Below, piece after piece: positions 25,090 through 34,609 of a stretch of DNA of 64,000 nt. Positions within the stretch are counted from its first letter, which is position 1; each line of letters starts with the position of its first letter. The stretch covers positions 248,001-312,000 of the forward strand of contig CAVSGS010000020.1 of NCBI GenBank assembly GCA_963727545.1. Reading direction: 5' to 3'. Position numbers and translations under genes: made by a program. The notes below the pieces were generated by a model. The model saw only the letters and a program-made list of their open reading frames with translations, did not search any database and was not told the origin of the DNA. The stretch is from Flexifilum sp963727545 (GTDB lineage: Bacteria > Chloroflexota > Anaerolineae > Aggregatilineales > Phototrophicaceae).

Positions 25090-27557
25090 CTAAACTTTCG
25101 CCACCTTGCCGACGGCAAGCGCCAGCGGCGTGGCATTGTTCGTCAGATGACGCGGCAGCAGCACCGAACCTGCCGGCGCTTTGCCATTGACGTGGGCGCG
25201 GACTTCGACCGCGCTTTCGCCAACCTTCACCTGAACCAAGTCGCCATCGGCGATCTTCATCTGCTTCGCGTCGGCGGCGTTGATCTCGACGTAAGGTGCC
25301 GAGGTGCGCCCCGCCATCAATTCCTCGACGCTGGGGAGGAAAGTCGCTTCAAGGTTGTACAACTGCACCGTCGGCACGACCAGCAGGTCGTCGTCGCCGG
25401 TCACGGGCGCGCCGGGCAAGCTGACCTCGCTCGCCGCGATGGTCGCGCCACCGTCAGCTTCGGTGGCAATCTGCACGCCGATACCGCCGGTATTCTTGTA
25501 GGCGGTGCCGCCGTAATACAGATCAGCTACCGCCGACGTCCGGGAACTGATGCGGCACTTTGGCGAGTTCCGAATAGCCTGCGCCCGCGAATGCCGGGAC
25601 GTTCTTGCTGATTTCGAGCATGACCGCCGCCGCTGACGGCTTCGGGCGTCCCTTGCCGAGCAGTTCACCGACGCGCCCGACGACCTGCCAGACCGGCAGC
25701 GCCGACCCCATCGGACCTTGAGCGGTGTAGAAGCGCTGAACGCGGCGCTCGCCGTTGGTGAAAGTGCCGTCGCGCTCGGCGAAGCTCTGCACCGGCAGCG
25801 CCACCTCAGCCCGTGCTGCGGTCGCATCGGGGAACAGGCTGAGCACGATCACGGTATCGACTTTATCGAGCCATTCCGCCGCGTTCGGGATCATCCGCCA
25901 GCACGTCGGCTTGAGCGATGATCAGGACGTTGGGCGGGGCTTGGGTGATGTCTTCGGCAGCTTCGGGCGTGAAGCCGAGGTAATGCTGACCCATGCCGTT
26001 CGCGCCGGGGAGCGTCGCCAGCAGACCGTTGTTGGGCTTGCCGACGTGCTCGCTTTCGATCAGCAGGTTCGCGGCGGTCTGCATCAACGCGCGGCTGCCG
26101 TCGAGGGTCAGCCCCTCGGCACCGGCGACGATGATCAGGTTGTTCGACTCGCGCAGCTTGCGGGCGATCTCGTTGTTCATGCCGCTGAGCGCTTCGGCAG
26201 CTTTGCCGACTTCGTAGCGGACGGTTTCATCGGCGAAGTCGTCCATGCGGGTCGCGCGGGCGTTGGCGACGACCACGTAAGCACCGCGATCGTGCGCCTG
26301 CTTGATCCGCAGCCGCCAAACCGGCGCTTCTTCTTCGAGGTCGCTGGCGATGACGAGCACGGCATCACCCGCGCCCATTTTGGCGATGTTGGTGCCCTGC
26401 CCGACGCCGACCTGCGCCAGCAGGTCAATGCCACCGTGCGTGGGGGGCCAAGCGCCCAAGCGAGCGTTCTCGCCAACCAGCTTGCGCAGCATCCACAGAT
26501 CCTCGTTGGACAACTGCGAACCGGCAATCACACCGACGTCTTCGGCGTCGTGGAGCGCGTTGGCGGCTTTCGAGAGCGCCTCGCTCCACGTCACGGCGAC
26601 GAGTTCGCCAGCAGCATTGCGGATCATCGGCTCCATCAGCCGGTCGTCGCTGCGGGTGAAATGATGCCCGAAGCGTCCCTTATCGCAGATCCAAATTTCG
26701 TTGACTTCTTCGTTCTGGCGCGGCATGACGCGCTTGATCATGGCGCGACCGTCGAAATCGCGGTCAAGCCGGGTGCTCAAGCTGGTGTTGCAGCCGACCG
26801 GGCAGTGCGGGCAAATGCTCGGCACGTTGGTCAGTTCCCACGGGCGCGCGCCGAAGCGGAAATCTTCGGTCGTCAGCGCACCAACCGGGCAAATGTCGGT
26901 GGTGTTACCGCTGAAGTAGCTGTCGAAACCGGGGTCGCTGACCGTGACGATCTGCAAGCTGCGTCCGCGCTCGTGGAAGCCGAGCACCGGATCGCCAACC
27001 ACCTCGTCCTCGTAACGGACGCAGCGCGCGCATTGAATGCAGCGCTCTTCGTCGAGGAAGATCAAGTCGCCCAGCGGGACGTGCTTGTCGAGGTGCATCT
27101 TGTCGGCGTAATTCATGCGGGTCGTGCCGGGACCATAACCCATCGTCAGGTTTTGGAGCGGGCACTCGCCGCCCTTGTCGCAGATCGGGCAGTCGAGCGG
27201 GTGGCTGGTCAGCAGGAACTCGACCACGTTTTCGCGCGCCTGCGAGACCTGCTCGGTGAGCGTGCGAATGACCAAACCGTCGCTGACCGTGGTCGTGCAG
27301 GCAGTTTGCAGCTTGGGGAACCAGCGGATCGTCGGGTTGCCCTTGTCGTCGAGCACGACCTCGCCGGTGGCGCGGTCGCGGTTGATGCTCCCCATCTCGA
27401 CCAAGCACATGCGACACATGCCGACTGGTTTCATCTTGGGGTGATAACAGAACACCGGGATGTCGTTGCCGACCCATTTAGCAGCATCGACTAAATTCGT
27501 CCCCTTAGGCACGTCATACGCTTGATCGTCAATGTAGATCTTGACCGTATCCGCCAT
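25090..27557 (-). CDS. nuoG: NADH-quinone oxidoreductase subunit G, two frameshifts
   Basis: The largest peripheral-arm subunit, holding the 2Fe-2S cluster N1b and 4Fe-4S clusters. The N-terminus has CYHPKMKPVGMCRMCLVEMG, then HPLDCPICDKGGECPLQN, CIQCARCVRYEDEVVG and CPVGAL. A further molybdopterin-type cluster motif follows, CPHCPVGC. The first frame (from 27557) stops near 25863. The protein continues from about 25893 in a second frame (MIPNAAEWLDKVDTVIVLSL) and from about 25535 in a third (ADLYYGGTAYKNTGGIGVQI) to the molydopterin-dinucleotide-like C-terminus ending at 25090. One missing and one extra base explain it. I infer sequence errors, since all parts are conserved. Confidence 0.93.
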
Positions 27558-27617
27558 TCAACCCTCCAAAAAGACCTCGCGCTCTGCCGCGCGCCGATCT
27601 CGTCTCGTGTATATCCT

Positions 27618-27645
27618 GTAGGGGCGCAGCGCGCTGCGCCCCTAC
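27618..27645. repeat. Perfect palindrome, GCAGCGCGCTGC core
   Basis: A 28-base perfect inverted repeat beginning GTAGGGGCGCAGCG and ending CGCTGCGCCCCTAC, between nuoG and the small ORF upstream of it. It is a sister of the element at 6366-6394. Confidence 0.9.
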
Positions 27646-27652
27646 ATCAATG

Positions 27653-28045
27653 TCAATGATTTTCTACGTGGCTAGTTGCCCGATTATAACGCGCGCTGCG
27701 CAGAAGTGCATCGCGTAATCCCACCAGCGCTCGATCTTGGAGCGCCTGCGCGATCAAGCCCCAGTCTTCCGCCCCCACTTCGGCGACTGCCAGTTCGAGC
27801 GCACGCCGAAAATCGGCAGCAGCACCGACAGTATCGCCAAGGTCAAGCAGTAGTTCACCGCGCAAAACGTAATTGGCGGGCGCGTCCGGGAACGCCGAAA
27901 TCGCCCAGTTCAGGTTGTAGAGCCGCGTTTCCCGCCTGAACAAGCGCCGCAACCGCTGCCACGCCGACGGCTCTGCCACTTCCCCTTCCGGCTCGATCTC
28001 CGGCTCATCGTCTACTACAGCAGGGGGTGTATCGTTAGGCTGCAC
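27653..28045 (-). CDS. Small TPR-like protein inside the nuo operon
   Basis: 130 residues. The N-terminus is acidic and low in complexity (about residues 1-27). The rest is helical, with a tetratricopeptide-like pair: NYVLRGELLLDLGDTVGAAA followed by DFRRALELAVAEVG. It starts with GTG two bases after the nuoF stop, so it is translated with nuoF and precedes nuoG. It is not a standard complex I subunit. An assembly or accessory role is possible but is only inferred from position. Confidence 0.7.
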   Translation of the reverse strand: MQPNDTPPAVVDDEPEIEPEGEVAEPSAWQRLRRLFRRETRLYNLNWAISAFPDAPANYVLRGELLLDLGDTVGAAADFRRALELAVAEVGAEDWGLIAQALQDRALVGLRDALLRSARYNRATSHVENH

Positions 28046-28047
28046 GC

Positions 28048-29400
28048 TTAATCTCCGGCGGACGCAGCAGCACCCCGCCGACCACGCGCCGCTGCCGGCT
28101 TCGCTTTGGCGGGCGCGGCTTTCTCAACTTCCTTCGGCGCGATTTTCGCTTTGAAATCGTCGGGGAAGTTCTTGACCGTCCAGATGATCGGGTTCGCCGC
28201 GAAATCGCCGAGCGCGCACAGGGTCACGCCCTGCATGTTCTTGGCGATATTGGTCACAAGGTCGATGTCTTTTTCCTGCGCTTCGCCGCGCATGATGCGA
28301 TCCATCACCTTGTCGAGCCAGTAAGTCCCCTCACGACAAGGCGTGCATTTGCCACAGCTTTCGTGCTTGAAGAACTTGGTGACTTTTGCCGCCACCCACG
28401 CGATGTCGGTGTCCTCGTCCATCACGATCACCGACGCCGAGCCGAGGATCGTGCCGACCTTGACCATATCTTCGTAGGTCAGCGGGGTATCGAGCACCTC
28501 ATCGGTCGCCGGGACAATCGGACCGGAACCGCCGGACGGCAGAATCGCCTTGATCGCTTTGCCGTTGGGGATGCCGCCGCCGAATTCGGGGTCGAAGATC
28601 AGCTTGCGGAAGGTCGAGTCGCCGCCGAGCGGCAGCTCGTAGTTGCCGGGATTATTGACGTGACCGCTGAGGCAGAAGACCTTGGTGCCGGGGCTTTGCT
28701 CGGTGCCGATCTTCTTGTACTCCGCCGCGCCGTTGACCATGATCCAAGGGACGTTGGTCAGCGTCTCGACGTTGTTGATCACGGTTGGCTCGCTGTAGAG
28801 ACCGCCGCCCTTATTCGCCGGGAACGGCGGGCGCACTTTCGGCTGCCCCAGCTTGCCTTCGAGACTTTCGAGCAGCGCACTTTCCTCACCACAGATGTAA
28901 GCGCCCGCGCCGAGGTGGGTGTACAGTCCGCAAGTCCAGCCGGTGCCGCCGATGTTCTCGCCTGCCCAACCATGCTCGTAGGCTTCGGCGATGCGCTTGT
29001 CCAACTCGTGAGCGACGTCCCAGAACTCGCCGCGCAGGTAGATGTAGACGGCAGTCGCCTGAATTGCCCACGCGCAGATCATCGCACCTTCGATTAACTG
29101 ATGCGGATTACTCTCAAGGATCTGACGATCTTTGAAGGTGCCGGTCTCGCTCTCGTCGGCGTTGACGGTCACGTACTTGATCGGCTCGCTCTGCGGGATG
29201 AAGCTCCACTTGACGCCGGTCGGGAAACCCGCGCCGCCGCGCCCGCGCAGATTGGACGCCTTGACCTCGTCGATCACGGCTTTCGGGTCCATCGAGAGGG
29301 CTTTCTTCAGTCCCTCGTAGCCGCCGTTCTTGACGTAAACGTCATACTGGTCGATGTTCGGGACATCTTTTTCGCGGTAGATGATGTTTAACGATGCCAT
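28048..29400 (-). CDS. nuoF: NADH-quinone oxidoreductase subunit F
   Basis: The NADH- and FMN-binding subunit. It shows the glycine-rich nucleotide site GRGGAGFPTGVKWSFIP, the segment AYICGEESALLESLEGK and the N3 cluster motif ESCGKCTPCREGTYWLDKV, with the last cysteine in CALGDFAANP. The C-terminal tail is Lys/Ala-rich (KAKPAAARGRRGAAASA), an unusual extension. ATG 29400 is preferred over GTG 29406 because AGGA lies 9 bases upstream. Confidence 0.97.
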   Translation of the reverse strand: MASLNIIYREKDVPNIDQYDVYVKNGGYEGLKKALSMDPKAVIDEVKASNLRGRGGAGFPTGVKWSFIPQSEPIKYVTVNADESETGTFKDRQILESNPHQLIEGAMICAWAIQATAVYIYLRGEFWDVAHELDKRIAEAYEHGWAGENIGGTGWTCGLYTHLGAGAYICGEESALLESLEGKLGQPKVRPPFPANKGGGLYSEPTVINNVETLTNVPWIMVNGAAEYKKIGTEQSPGTKVFCLSGHVNNPGNYELPLGGDSTFRKLIFDPEFGGGIPNGKAIKAILPSGGSGPIVPATDEVLDTPLTYEDMVKVGTILGSASVIVMDEDTDIAWVAAKVTKFFKHESCGKCTPCREGTYWLDKVMDRIMRGEAQEKDIDLVTNIAKNMQGVTLCALGDFAANPIIWTVKNFPDDFKAKIAPKEVEKAAPAKAKPAAARGRRGAAASAGD

Positions 29401-29419
29401 CAACACTTATCCTGACTTC

Positions 29420-29507
29420 AAGTACCGAGTACTGAGTACCTAGTACCGAGTTGGGAGAGCGGGTATCGAGTTCTTGACTCGGTACTCAGCACTCGGTACT
29501 CGGTACT
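29420..29507. repeat. Array of AGTACC/GGTACT-type repeats
   Basis: About eight overlapping copies of AGTACCGAGT, ACTGAGTACC and GGTACTCAGC occupy the 105-base gap between nuoE and nuoF. A shorter version lies at 21090-21121. The words are self-complementary, so the transcript could fold strongly. Confidence 0.7.
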
Positions 29508-29988
29508 ATTCTTTGTTCGCTTCTTCCCGCCACTGCTCGATCAGCGCCTTCATCTTTTCCATGTCCAAGTTTTCTTGGAAGTGGAAATTGCATTGCAGCA
29601 TCGGCGCTTTGTCGCAGGCGGCGAGGCACATCACGTGCTCGACCGTGAACAACCCGTCGTCGGTCGTGCCGCCTTCCTCGACGCCGAGGTATTCCTTCAA
29701 TTGTTCGTGGAACTCATCCGCGCCGCGCAGCGCGCAAGCAAGGTCGGTGCAGACCTGAAGCCAATACTTGCCCTTTGGCTTTTCGGAGTACATCGTGTAA
29801 AAACCGGCAATCGATTTGACCTGCGTCGGGTCAAGTTCGCACAACTCCGCGACTTCGACCAGCGACTCCGGCGTCACCCAGCCGTATTCTTCCTGCGCGA
29901 TGTAGAGCAGCGGCATCACCGCCGAGCGCTTGGTCGGATACTTGGCAAAGGCTTGTTCGATGCGATCTGCGTATTTCTCTGCGAGCAT
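29506..29988 (-). CDS. nuoE: NADH-quinone oxidoreductase subunit E
   Basis: A 160-residue thioredoxin-fold subunit with the N1a 2Fe-2S cluster. The four cysteines are in QVCTDLACALRGADE and VMCLAACDKAPMLQ. The N-terminal helical part (SAVMPLLYIAQEEYGWVTPE) is family-typical. It acts with NuoF in the NADH dehydrogenase module. Confidence 0.96.
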   Translation of the reverse strand: MLAEKYADRIEQAFAKYPTKRSAVMPLLYIAQEEYGWVTPESLVEVAELCELDPTQVKSIAGFYTMYSEKPKGKYWLQVCTDLACALRGADEFHEQLKEYLGVEEGGTTDDGLFTVEHVMCLAACDKAPMLQCNFHFQENLDMEKMKALIEQWREEANKE

Positions 29989-30012
29989 GTGCTGCTTCCT
30001 ATAATCTTCACA

Positions 30013-30041
30013 GTAGGGGCAGGTTTGAAACCTGCCCCTAC
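30013..30041. repeat. Perfect palindrome, AGGTTTGAAACCT core
   Basis: Identical to the elements at 15506-15534 and 41456-41484. It lies between nuoD and nuoE. Confidence 0.9.
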
Positions 30042-30053
30042 ATCTACTATCAA

Positions 30054-31328
30054 CTAGCGATCGCTGTCACCGAGCACCACGTCGACGCTGCCGACGATGG
30101 CGACGAGGTCGGCGATCAAGTAGCCCTGCGACATTTCGCCCAAGGCGCTAATGTGCATAAAGGATGGCGTCTTGAAGTGGACGCGGCGCGGCTTGTTCCC
30201 GCCGGTGCCGTGCAGGTAACAACCGATCTCCCCGCGCGGGCTTTCGATGCTGACGTAAACTTCTTCGTCCGGCACGTTATAACCCTGAGTCCACAGCTTG
30301 AAGTGGTGGATCACCGCTTCCATGCTCTGACCAAGTTCGGCGCGCGGTGGCGGCACAAACTTACGATTATTCGAGCGGAACGGACCGTCGGGAAGGTGCG
30401 CCATCGCCTGCTTGATGATCTTGAGGCTTTCGCGCATTTCCTGAACGCGCACCCAGTAACGGTCATAGACGTCACCGTGTTCGCCGAGCGGCACGTTGAA
30501 GTCGTATTTCTCATAACCGCTGTAGGGTTCGGCTTTGCGGATGTCCCAGTTAACCCCGCTGCCGCGCAGACTCGGACCGCTCATACCGAGCGAAATGGCT
30601 TCTTCCGGCTCGACCACGCCGACGCCCTGCGTCCGGTCAATCCAGAGCGGATTGTTGGTGAGCAGTTTTTCGTAGTCGTCGATTTTCGCCGGGAAATAGT
30701 TGACGAAGTTTTCCAGCGCGGGCATAAACTCGTCGGTGAGGTCGCGCCAGACGCCGCCGGGACGGATGTAGCTGGTCATCATGCGCTGACCGGAGAGCAT
30801 TTCGAACATCTCAAGGATGAATTCGCGCTCGCGGAAGCAGTACAGGAAGACGCTCATCGCGCCGAGGTCGAGCGCGTGCGTGCCCAACCAAACGAGATGG
30901 CTGTTGATGCGCGTCAGCTCAAGGCAGATCACGCGGATGACCTGCGCGCGCTCCGGCACGTCCAGCCCGACCAGCTTCTCGACCGCCATGCTGAACACCA
31001 TGTTGTTCGACATCGGCGCGAGGTAATCCATCCGGTCGGTCAGCGTGACCGCTTTTTCGTAAGTCTTGGACTCGATGTTCTTCTCGATGCCGGTGTGCAG
31101 ATAGCCGACATCAGGCAGGCAGGTGACGATTTGTTCGCCGTCGAGTTCCAGCAGCAGCCGCAGCACGCCATGCGTGCTCGGATGATGCGGACCCATGTTG
31201 AGCAGCAGCGTTTCGCCGGTCATCGCGCGATCGGAAACCAGCCCGCGCAACTCTTCGACGCTGCCCTGCCACGGTTCTGGTTCGCGCTCGCCCAGCGTCG
31301 GCTTGCCGGGTGCAGGTGTCATGGTCAT
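30054..31328 (-). CDS. nuoD: NADH-quinone oxidoreductase subunit D
   Basis: The 49-kDa-type subunit of 424 residues, which with NuoB and NuoH forms the quinone site. Landmarks are LLNMGPHHPSTHGVLRLLLE, GYLHTGIEKNIESKTYEKAV, the tyrosine segment of TLTDRMDYLAPMSNNMVFS, and the C-terminal GSVDVVLGDSDR. It is related to the hydrogenase large subunit but lacks NiFe cysteines. Eleven bases separate it from nuoC. Confidence 0.97.
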   Translation of the reverse strand: MTMTPAPGKPTLGEREPEPWQGSVEELRGLVSDRAMTGETLLLNMGPHHPSTHGVLRLLLELDGEQIVTCLPDVGYLHTGIEKNIESKTYEKAVTLTDRMDYLAPMSNNMVFSMAVEKLVGLDVPERAQVIRVICLELTRINSHLVWLGTHALDLGAMSVFLYCFREREFILEMFEMLSGQRMMTSYIRPGGVWRDLTDEFMPALENFVNYFPAKIDDYEKLLTNNPLWIDRTQGVGVVEPEEAISLGMSGPSLRGSGVNWDIRKAEPYSGYEKYDFNVPLGEHGDVYDRYWVRVQEMRESLKIIKQAMAHLPDGPFRSNNRKFVPPPRAELGQSMEAVIHHFKLWTQGYNVPDEEVYVSIESPRGEIGCYLHGTGGNKPRRVHFKTPSFMHISALGEMSQGYLIADLVAIVGSVDVVLGDSDR

Positions 31329-31339
31329 AAGATTTCCCC

Positions 31340-31885
31340 TTACTCTTTCGCGTAGGGTTTATGCTGATTGATCTCGTCTTTGTTGAACGAGAACATGACC
31401 GTTTCATACCCCAGCGGGTAGTCGCGGCGCAGCGGATGACCATCCCAGTCATCGGGCAGCAGCACGCGGCGCAGATCAGGGTGTCCCTCAAAGACGATGC
31501 CCATCAGGTCGTAGCTTTCGCGCTCCAACCAATTCGCCGCCTTCCAGACGACGGTCAGCGTCGGCAGCTTCGGTTCATCCTCTTGCAGATAAACCTTGAG
31601 ACTCAACCGGCGGTTGTAGAGCATCGAATAGAGGTGATAAACCACGCCAAAGCGACCGGGGCGGTTATAGTCGGGGTAGTAATCGACCGAACTAATGTCG
31701 GATAGATAGTTATAGATCAAGCCTTTGGTATCGCGCAGGTAACGCGCCACCGTCACGATGTCGGCGGGCTTGATCACCAACGTCGTTTGACCGGCGTATT
31801 CGTGAACGTCCAGCAGTGAGTCCGGCAGGTCGTTTTTTAGCACAGCCACCGGATCGAGCGCTGCCGGGATGTGGGTTGCACTCAT
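31340..31885 (-). CDS. nuoC: NADH-quinone oxidoreductase subunit C
   Basis: A 181-residue 30-kDa-type structural subunit of the peripheral arm. The family signature ANWLERESYDLMGIVFEGHP and DLRRVLLPDDWDGHPLRRDY are intact. The start overlaps the nuoB stop by 4 bases, which indicates coupled translation. Confidence 0.97.
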   Translation of the reverse strand: MSATHIPAALDPVAVLKNDLPDSLLDVHEYAGQTTLVIKPADIVTVARYLRDTKGLIYNYLSDISSVDYYPDYNRPGRFGVVYHLYSMLYNRRLSLKVYLQEDEPKLPTLTVVWKAANWLERESYDLMGIVFEGHPDLRRVLLPDDWDGHPLRRDYPLGYETVMFSFNKDEINQHKPYAKE

Positions 31886-32373
31886 TCGTTGATCCGTTCC
31901 AGCACGCGCTCACCGCGCACTTTCTCATGCAGCGTCAAAATCCCGTGAATGAGCTGTTCCGGGCGGGGCGGGCAGCCGGCGACGTAGACGTCGACCGGGA
32001 TGATCTCGTCAACGCCTTGCACGACGGCGTAATTGTTGTAAACGCCACCGCACGAGGCGCAATCGCCCATCGAGAGCACCCATTTCGGGGACGACATTTG
32101 ATCGTACAACTGGCGCACGACCGGTGCCATCTTGCGCGTCACCCGCCCCGCGACGATCATCAGGTCGCTCTGGCGCGGGCTAGCGCGGTTGAGTTCCATC
32201 CCGAAGCGCGAGAGGTCGTAGTTCGACCCCTGCGTGCTCATCATTTCGATGGCGCAGCAAGCCAAGCCGAACAAGAGGGGCCACATCGCGCCGGTACGCG
32301 CCCAATTGACCGCTTCATCCAGCGAGGTCGTAACCACGCCGAGATTACCCATTTTCGAGGATACTACTCCCAT
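31882..32373 (-). CDS. nuoB: NADH-quinone oxidoreductase subunit B
   Basis: A 163-residue subunit with the terminal 4Fe-4S cluster N2. Cluster cysteines lie in LFGLACCAIEMMS, in MGDCASCGGVYNNY and in VYVAGCPPRPEQ. ATG 32373 is chosen because GGGAG lies 8 bases upstream and the protein then has a normal N-terminus; the frame itself is open to 32484. The gene overlaps the end of nuoA by 10 bases. Confidence 0.96.
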   Translation of the reverse strand: MGVVSSKMGNLGVVTTSLDEAVNWARTGAMWPLLFGLACCAIEMMSTQGSNYDLSRFGMELNRASPRQSDLMIVAGRVTRKMAPVVRQLYDQMSSPKWVLSMGDCASCGGVYNNYAVVQGVDEIIPVDVYVAGCPPRPEQLIHGILTLHEKVRGERVLERINE

Positions 32374-32729
32374 TCCAACGCTCCCACTTTCCATTCGTAG
32401 ATCAGCCCTACCGTCAGGATGCCGATAAAGACACCCATCGTGAGAAAGGCATATAATCCCATACCCCGGAAGACGACCGCCCACGGCAGGAAGAAGACCA
32501 CTTCGATGTCGAAGAGGATGAACAGCACCGCGACCAGATAGAAGCGCACCGGATAGCGGCGATGGGCAGAACCAATCGGCTTCATACCGCTCTCGTAAGG
32601 AGCCGTCTTACGCGAAGTTGGTTTCCAAGGACCGAACAAACGCGAGATCACGAGGATCAGACCGGACACGAGGACGGAAATCACAAACAGAGCCGCAATC
32701 GGGGCAAATTCTTGTAACGCAGATGGCAT
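32364..32729 (-). CDS. nuoA: NADH-quinone oxidoreductase subunit A
   Basis: A 121-residue, three-helix membrane subunit and first gene of the complex I operon. It has the family motif TAPYESGMKPIGSAHRRYPV in the long loop and FDIEVVFFLPWAVVFRGMG in the second helix. ATG 32729 is preferred over an in-frame TTG at 32738. Confidence 0.96.
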   Translation of the reverse strand: MPSALQEFAPIAALFVISVLVSGLILVISRLFGPWKPTSRKTAPYESGMKPIGSAHRRYPVRFYLVAVLFILFDIEVVFFLPWAVVFRGMGLYAFLTMGVFIGILTVGLIYEWKVGALEWE

Positions 32730-32786
32730 AAGGTTCAATCCCGGATGAGAACCATTTGTTCAATTTGGATCAAATTAAGTGAACCA

Positions 32787-32815
32787 AGATTAACATGGCG
32801 ACAAGGGGGTGTCAA
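32787..32815 (-). promoter_or_regulatory. Main promoter of the nuo operon
   Basis: On the minus strand a perfect TTGACA (32810-32815), a 17-base spacer and TAATCT (32787-32792) lie about 58 bases upstream of nuoA. This is a strong housekeeping-type promoter by consensus. Confidence 0.75.
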
Positions 32816-32898
32816 GGAATTCCGCAGCGTGCCAATCCATGGTTTTAAGGCGTTGTCAGCGAGTCGTTTCATCGTTAAAAATGAGGGAAGCCCAACGG

Positions 32899-34005
32899 CT
32901 AACCGACCCGATAACCGACCTTTTGGCGCGCATACGCCAATTGGTGCAAATCGAGAATGTTCTGCACGACCAACTCGCGGTTTTGGGCATGCTGAAAAAC
33001 CGCATCCGGACCCACACTAAAGAAGTAATGCGACCCGGCGACGACGCGCGTATTTCCCGGTGGGAATTCCAAGCGGCTGAGCATGTCGAGCATCGACGTC
33101 AAGCCGACCAGCGCATCCCGATGACCGAGGACCACGTGAAAGGTATCCCAGCGGCGCGGGATCTCGCGGTTGTTGAGCAAGCCCATCGCCATGAAGGTCG
33201 CGGCGGTCGTGCCCCGTGACGTGCGCTGATATTGGTCGGCGTGCAAGCGGCGGACGAAATCGGTCGCGCCGACGGTCAGCGCCTCGATCACACCCGGCTT
33301 GATCGCCCGCTCGATTGGCTCGAATAAATGGATCCGGTTGACCAAGCCAATCCCCAAGCCGAGGGTGGTGTAGAAGACGCGCTTGACTTCATCTTCAAGC
33401 AGCAGCGCCGGAGCAAGCGCCAAGCGGGTTTCCTCGCCATCGCGCCAGTTGATCGGATTCAGGTAAAACAGCGCCGCGCCGCCCATACTGTGCCCGACGA
33501 AGTTGATCACCTTCGGGTCGCGCTCGCCGGGTTGACGGCGAATGCCCAACAGGTCGATCAACGCCTCGATGACGCGCATAGCAGCGGGCGGATTGCACAT
33601 TTCGAGCGACGGCGTATCGACGAACGAGGTCTCGCCGAAGCCGTTGTGATCGACGCAGATAGCGATCAAGTTCGGGTTGCTGGTCACAACCAGCGACGGA
33701 ATCTGCTCCCAAATGGCATAGTTACCGGTCCAGCCGTGCATGAACACGACGTAGCCTTCGGCTCCGCCAATCCGGTATTCGAGTTCCGCGTCCGGCGTCG
33801 GCGACGAATCGACCCACATCACGCGCCAGACGAAATCGATCAAGCCCGCGTCCATCAGCAAGCCACGCCCGCTGCTGGGGCTGATGTAGCCGCGATTCAC
33901 CAGATCGCTCAGGCGATAACTGGCAATCTGCACGCCGGGCGTATCGGTTTCGGCGCGTGACGTATAAGCGCGCAGCCACGCTAACGGGGATTGGGGCAGA
34001 GTCAT
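32899..34005 (-). CDS. Alpha/beta-hydrolase
   Basis: A 368-residue alpha/beta-hydrolase. The oxyanion strand is VVFMHGWTGNYAIWEQ, followed by ICVDHNGFGETS. The nucleophile elbow is FVGHSMGGAALFY (Ser in GHSMG), and the late HFHVVLGHRDALVG and VVAGSHYFF supply the likely Asp and His of the triad. Residues 1-80 form an N-terminal extension that is not part of the fold. The substrate is unknown (esterase, lipase or haloperoxidase-like). It diverges from the ECF sigma gene. Confidence 0.85.
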   Translation of the reverse strand: MTLPQSPLAWLRAYTSRAETDTPGVQIASYRLSDLVNRGYISPSSGRGLLMDAGLIDFVWRVMWVDSSPTPDAELEYRIGGAEGYVVFMHGWTGNYAIWEQIPSLVVTSNPNLIAICVDHNGFGETSFVDTPSLEMCNPPAAMRVIEALIDLLGIRRQPGERDPKVINFVGHSMGGAALFYLNPINWRDGEETRLALAPALLLEDEVKRVFYTTLGLGIGLVNRIHLFEPIERAIKPGVIEALTVGATDFVRRLHADQYQRTSRGTTAATFMAMGLLNNREIPRRWDTFHVVLGHRDALVGLTSMLDMLSRLEFPPGNTRVVAGSHYFFSVGPDAVFQHAQNRELVVQNILDLHQLAYARQKVGYRVG

Positions 34006-34075
34006 CAAGCTTCTCTAGGCGTCATCCGATCATCTTGATTATAGCGCGGTTGTGATACTTCCGTCAGCGCTGCGT

Positions 34076-34609
34076 ATGATTAAGCAAATGGACATAGAAA
34101 AGACTTACCCACCACCGAACCTCATCGACTGGGAAGCGCTCTACTGGGAGTGGCTGCCGCGAGTCTACAACTTCTTTCGTTATCACGTCGGCGACGACGC
34201 GATCGCGGAAGACCTGACCGCCACTACCTTCGCCAAAGCGTGGCAGTCGCGCGAGCGCTACGACCACGATCTCGGCGCCTTCTCGACGTGGGTGTTCCGC
34301 ATTGCCCGCAACGTCGCCGTCGATCACTTCCGACGCCAGCGACGCCTGTTCTCGCTCGACTTCGCCCGCGGCATCGCTGACGACAGCCGCCCGCTCGACG
34401 AGATCGTCCAGCAGCACCGCGACTCAGCCCGCCTGACCGCCCTGCTCAACCGCTTACCCGCTCGCGAACGCGAACTGATCGCGCTCAAGTACGGCGCGGA
34501 ACTGACCAATCGCGCCATCGCCGGGCTGACGGGCATGAGCGAGTTGAACGTCGGCACGACGCTGCACCGCACCGTCCAGAAATTACGAATCCAATGGGAT
34601 CAAAGCTGA
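34076..34609 (+). CDS. ECF RNA polymerase sigma factor
   Basis: A 177-residue two-domain sigma factor. Region 2 has DDAIAEDLTATTFAKAWQSR and FSTWVFRIARNVAVDHFRRQ. Region 4 has LPARERELIALKYGAELTNR followed by AIAGLTGMSELNVGTTLHRT. It would direct polymerase to a small set of promoters. Its stop codon overlaps the start of the next gene as ATGA, so it is translationally coupled to the membrane WD40 protein, the usual arrangement of a sigma factor and its regulator. The start is ambiguous (ATG 34076 or 34088). Confidence 0.92.
   Translation: MIKQMDIEKTYPPPNLIDWEALYWEWLPRVYNFFRYHVGDDAIAEDLTATTFAKAWQSRERYDHDLGAFSTWVFRIARNVAVDHFRRQRRLFSLDFARGIADDSRPLDEIVQQHRDSARLTALLNRLPARERELIALKYGAELTNRAIAGLTGMSELNVGTTLHRTVQKLRIQWDQS

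Noticed and set aside
25755..27494. Long open frame (579 codons) on the plus strand across nuoG
   Set aside because: Antisense shadow of nuoG, which has complete iron-sulfur motifs on the minus strand.
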